DNA from: Methanobacterium sp.
GTDB lineage: Archaea > Methanobacteriota > Methanobacteria > Methanobacteriales > Methanobacteriaceae
Direction of reading: 5' to 3'
Length of the DNA stretch: 6,636 bases
Assembly: GCA_009712615.1 (NCBI GenBank)
Contig: WASR01000113.1
Span: forward strand, 1-6,636
The notes beneath the pieces are model-generated. The model saw only the letters and a program-made list of their open reading frames with translations. It was not told the origin of the DNA and ran no database searches. This document shows, in pieces, positions 6,534-6,636 of the stretch. A program made the position numbers and the translations under genes. Each line of letters opens with the position of its first letter. Within the stretch, counting starts at the first letter, position 1.

Positions 6534-6573
6534 ATTATTACTAAAAACTGATCTCAACCCATTTAGTAATAAT
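6534..6573. repeat. Inverted repeat 3 (12-bp arms, 16-base loop)
   Basis: ATTATTACTAAA (6534-6545) and TTTAGTAATAAT (6562-6573) are exact complements. The stem is A+T-rich and thus weaker than repeat 2, but twelve uninterrupted pairs are unlikely to be casual even at this composition. Confidence 0.55.
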
Positions 6574-6595
6574 AAATTTCATATTGTTGTGATCA

Positions 6596-6615
6596 TAAAT
6601 ACCTTGTAGTATTTA
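6596..6615. repeat. Inverted repeat 4 (7-bp arms, 6-base loop)
   Basis: TAAATAC (6596-6602) and GTATTTA (6609-6615) pair exactly. It lies beside the TATATAAA sequence at 6617-6624 and may be an operator next to a promoter or simply chance in A+T-rich DNA. Confidence 0.35.
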
Positions 6616-6616
6616 A

Positions 6617-6624
6617 TATATAAA
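6617..6624 (-). promoter_or_regulatory. Candidate minus-strand TATA box
   Basis: On the minus strand this reads TTTATATA, the classic methanogen box A. A start about 25 bp downstream would fall near 6595, and transcription toward 6390-6361 would cover inverted repeats 3, 2 and 1 before the T tracts. The surrounding ATTTAATATATAAAG could equally serve a plus-strand gene beyond 6636. Confidence 0.3.
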
Positions 6625-6636
6625 GATTCAGATATT

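Larger units (their letters stand above)
6304..6636. other. Intergenic region rich in inverted repeats; no supportable coding sequence
   Basis: No protein-coding frame is convincing in these 333 bp. After the feoB terminator come two A runs (terminators for the minus strand), then four inverted repeats between 6397 and 6615. TATATAAA occurs at 6444-6451 and 6617-6624, which reads as the methanogen box A TTTATATA on the minus strand. The layout fits a structured untranslated RNA, a long leader of a gene beyond the window, or protein-binding sites. The sequence does not decide between these. Confidence 0.45.

Noticed and set aside
6541..6582. Minus-strand 13-codon peptide starting at the ATG complementary to 6580-6582
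   Set aside because: It is very short, lacks a Shine-Dalgarno and overlaps inverted repeat 3; no coding signal supports it.

Overview
The window looks like chromosomal DNA from a methanogenic archaeon, most likely a member of the Methanobacteriales. The evidence is the A+T-rich composition, archaeal TATA-type promoters, oligo-T terminators, a methanogen-type proton-pumping P-type ATPase, a compact FeoB, and a DtxR-family repressor with a C-terminal FeoA-like domain. The placement rests on protein style and composition, not on a database search.

Layout. Positions 1-237 are A+T-rich and intergenic. At 238-672 (+) lies a small membrane-anchored or secreted protein of unknown function. It converges on a large P-type ATPase at 732-3206 (-), of the plasma-membrane H+-ATPase (P3A) type. 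A 344-bp divergent intergenic region (3207-3550) carries the ATPase promoter on the minus strand and a well-marked iron-type promoter on the plus strand. Next come a DtxR-family metal-dependent repressor (3551-4276) and, 14 bp later, feoB (4291-6303), the GTP-dependent ferrous iron transporter. The last 333 bp hold an oligo-T terminator and then a cluster of four inverted repeats with no convincing coding sequence.

How the parts fit. The repressor and feoB form a two-gene iron-uptake operon. Two exact palindromes of the form TTAGGT-NN-ACCTAA bracket the promoter. The upstream one runs into the TFB/TATA region. The downstream one contains both the Shine-Dalgarno sequence and the A of the repressor's start codon. 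This strongly suggests autoregulation: metal-loaded repressor shuts off its own gene and feoB. The ATPase is divergent and has no matching operator close to its own promoter, so joint control is not shown.

Most worth a second look: (i) the operator/SD/start-codon superposition at 3536-3553; (ii) a four-cysteine cluster inserted in the repressor; (iii) a repeated GTTAC motif across the divergent promoter region; (iv) the tandem hairpins with mutually exclusive pairings downstream of feoB, which may be an unannotated structured RNA or leader.
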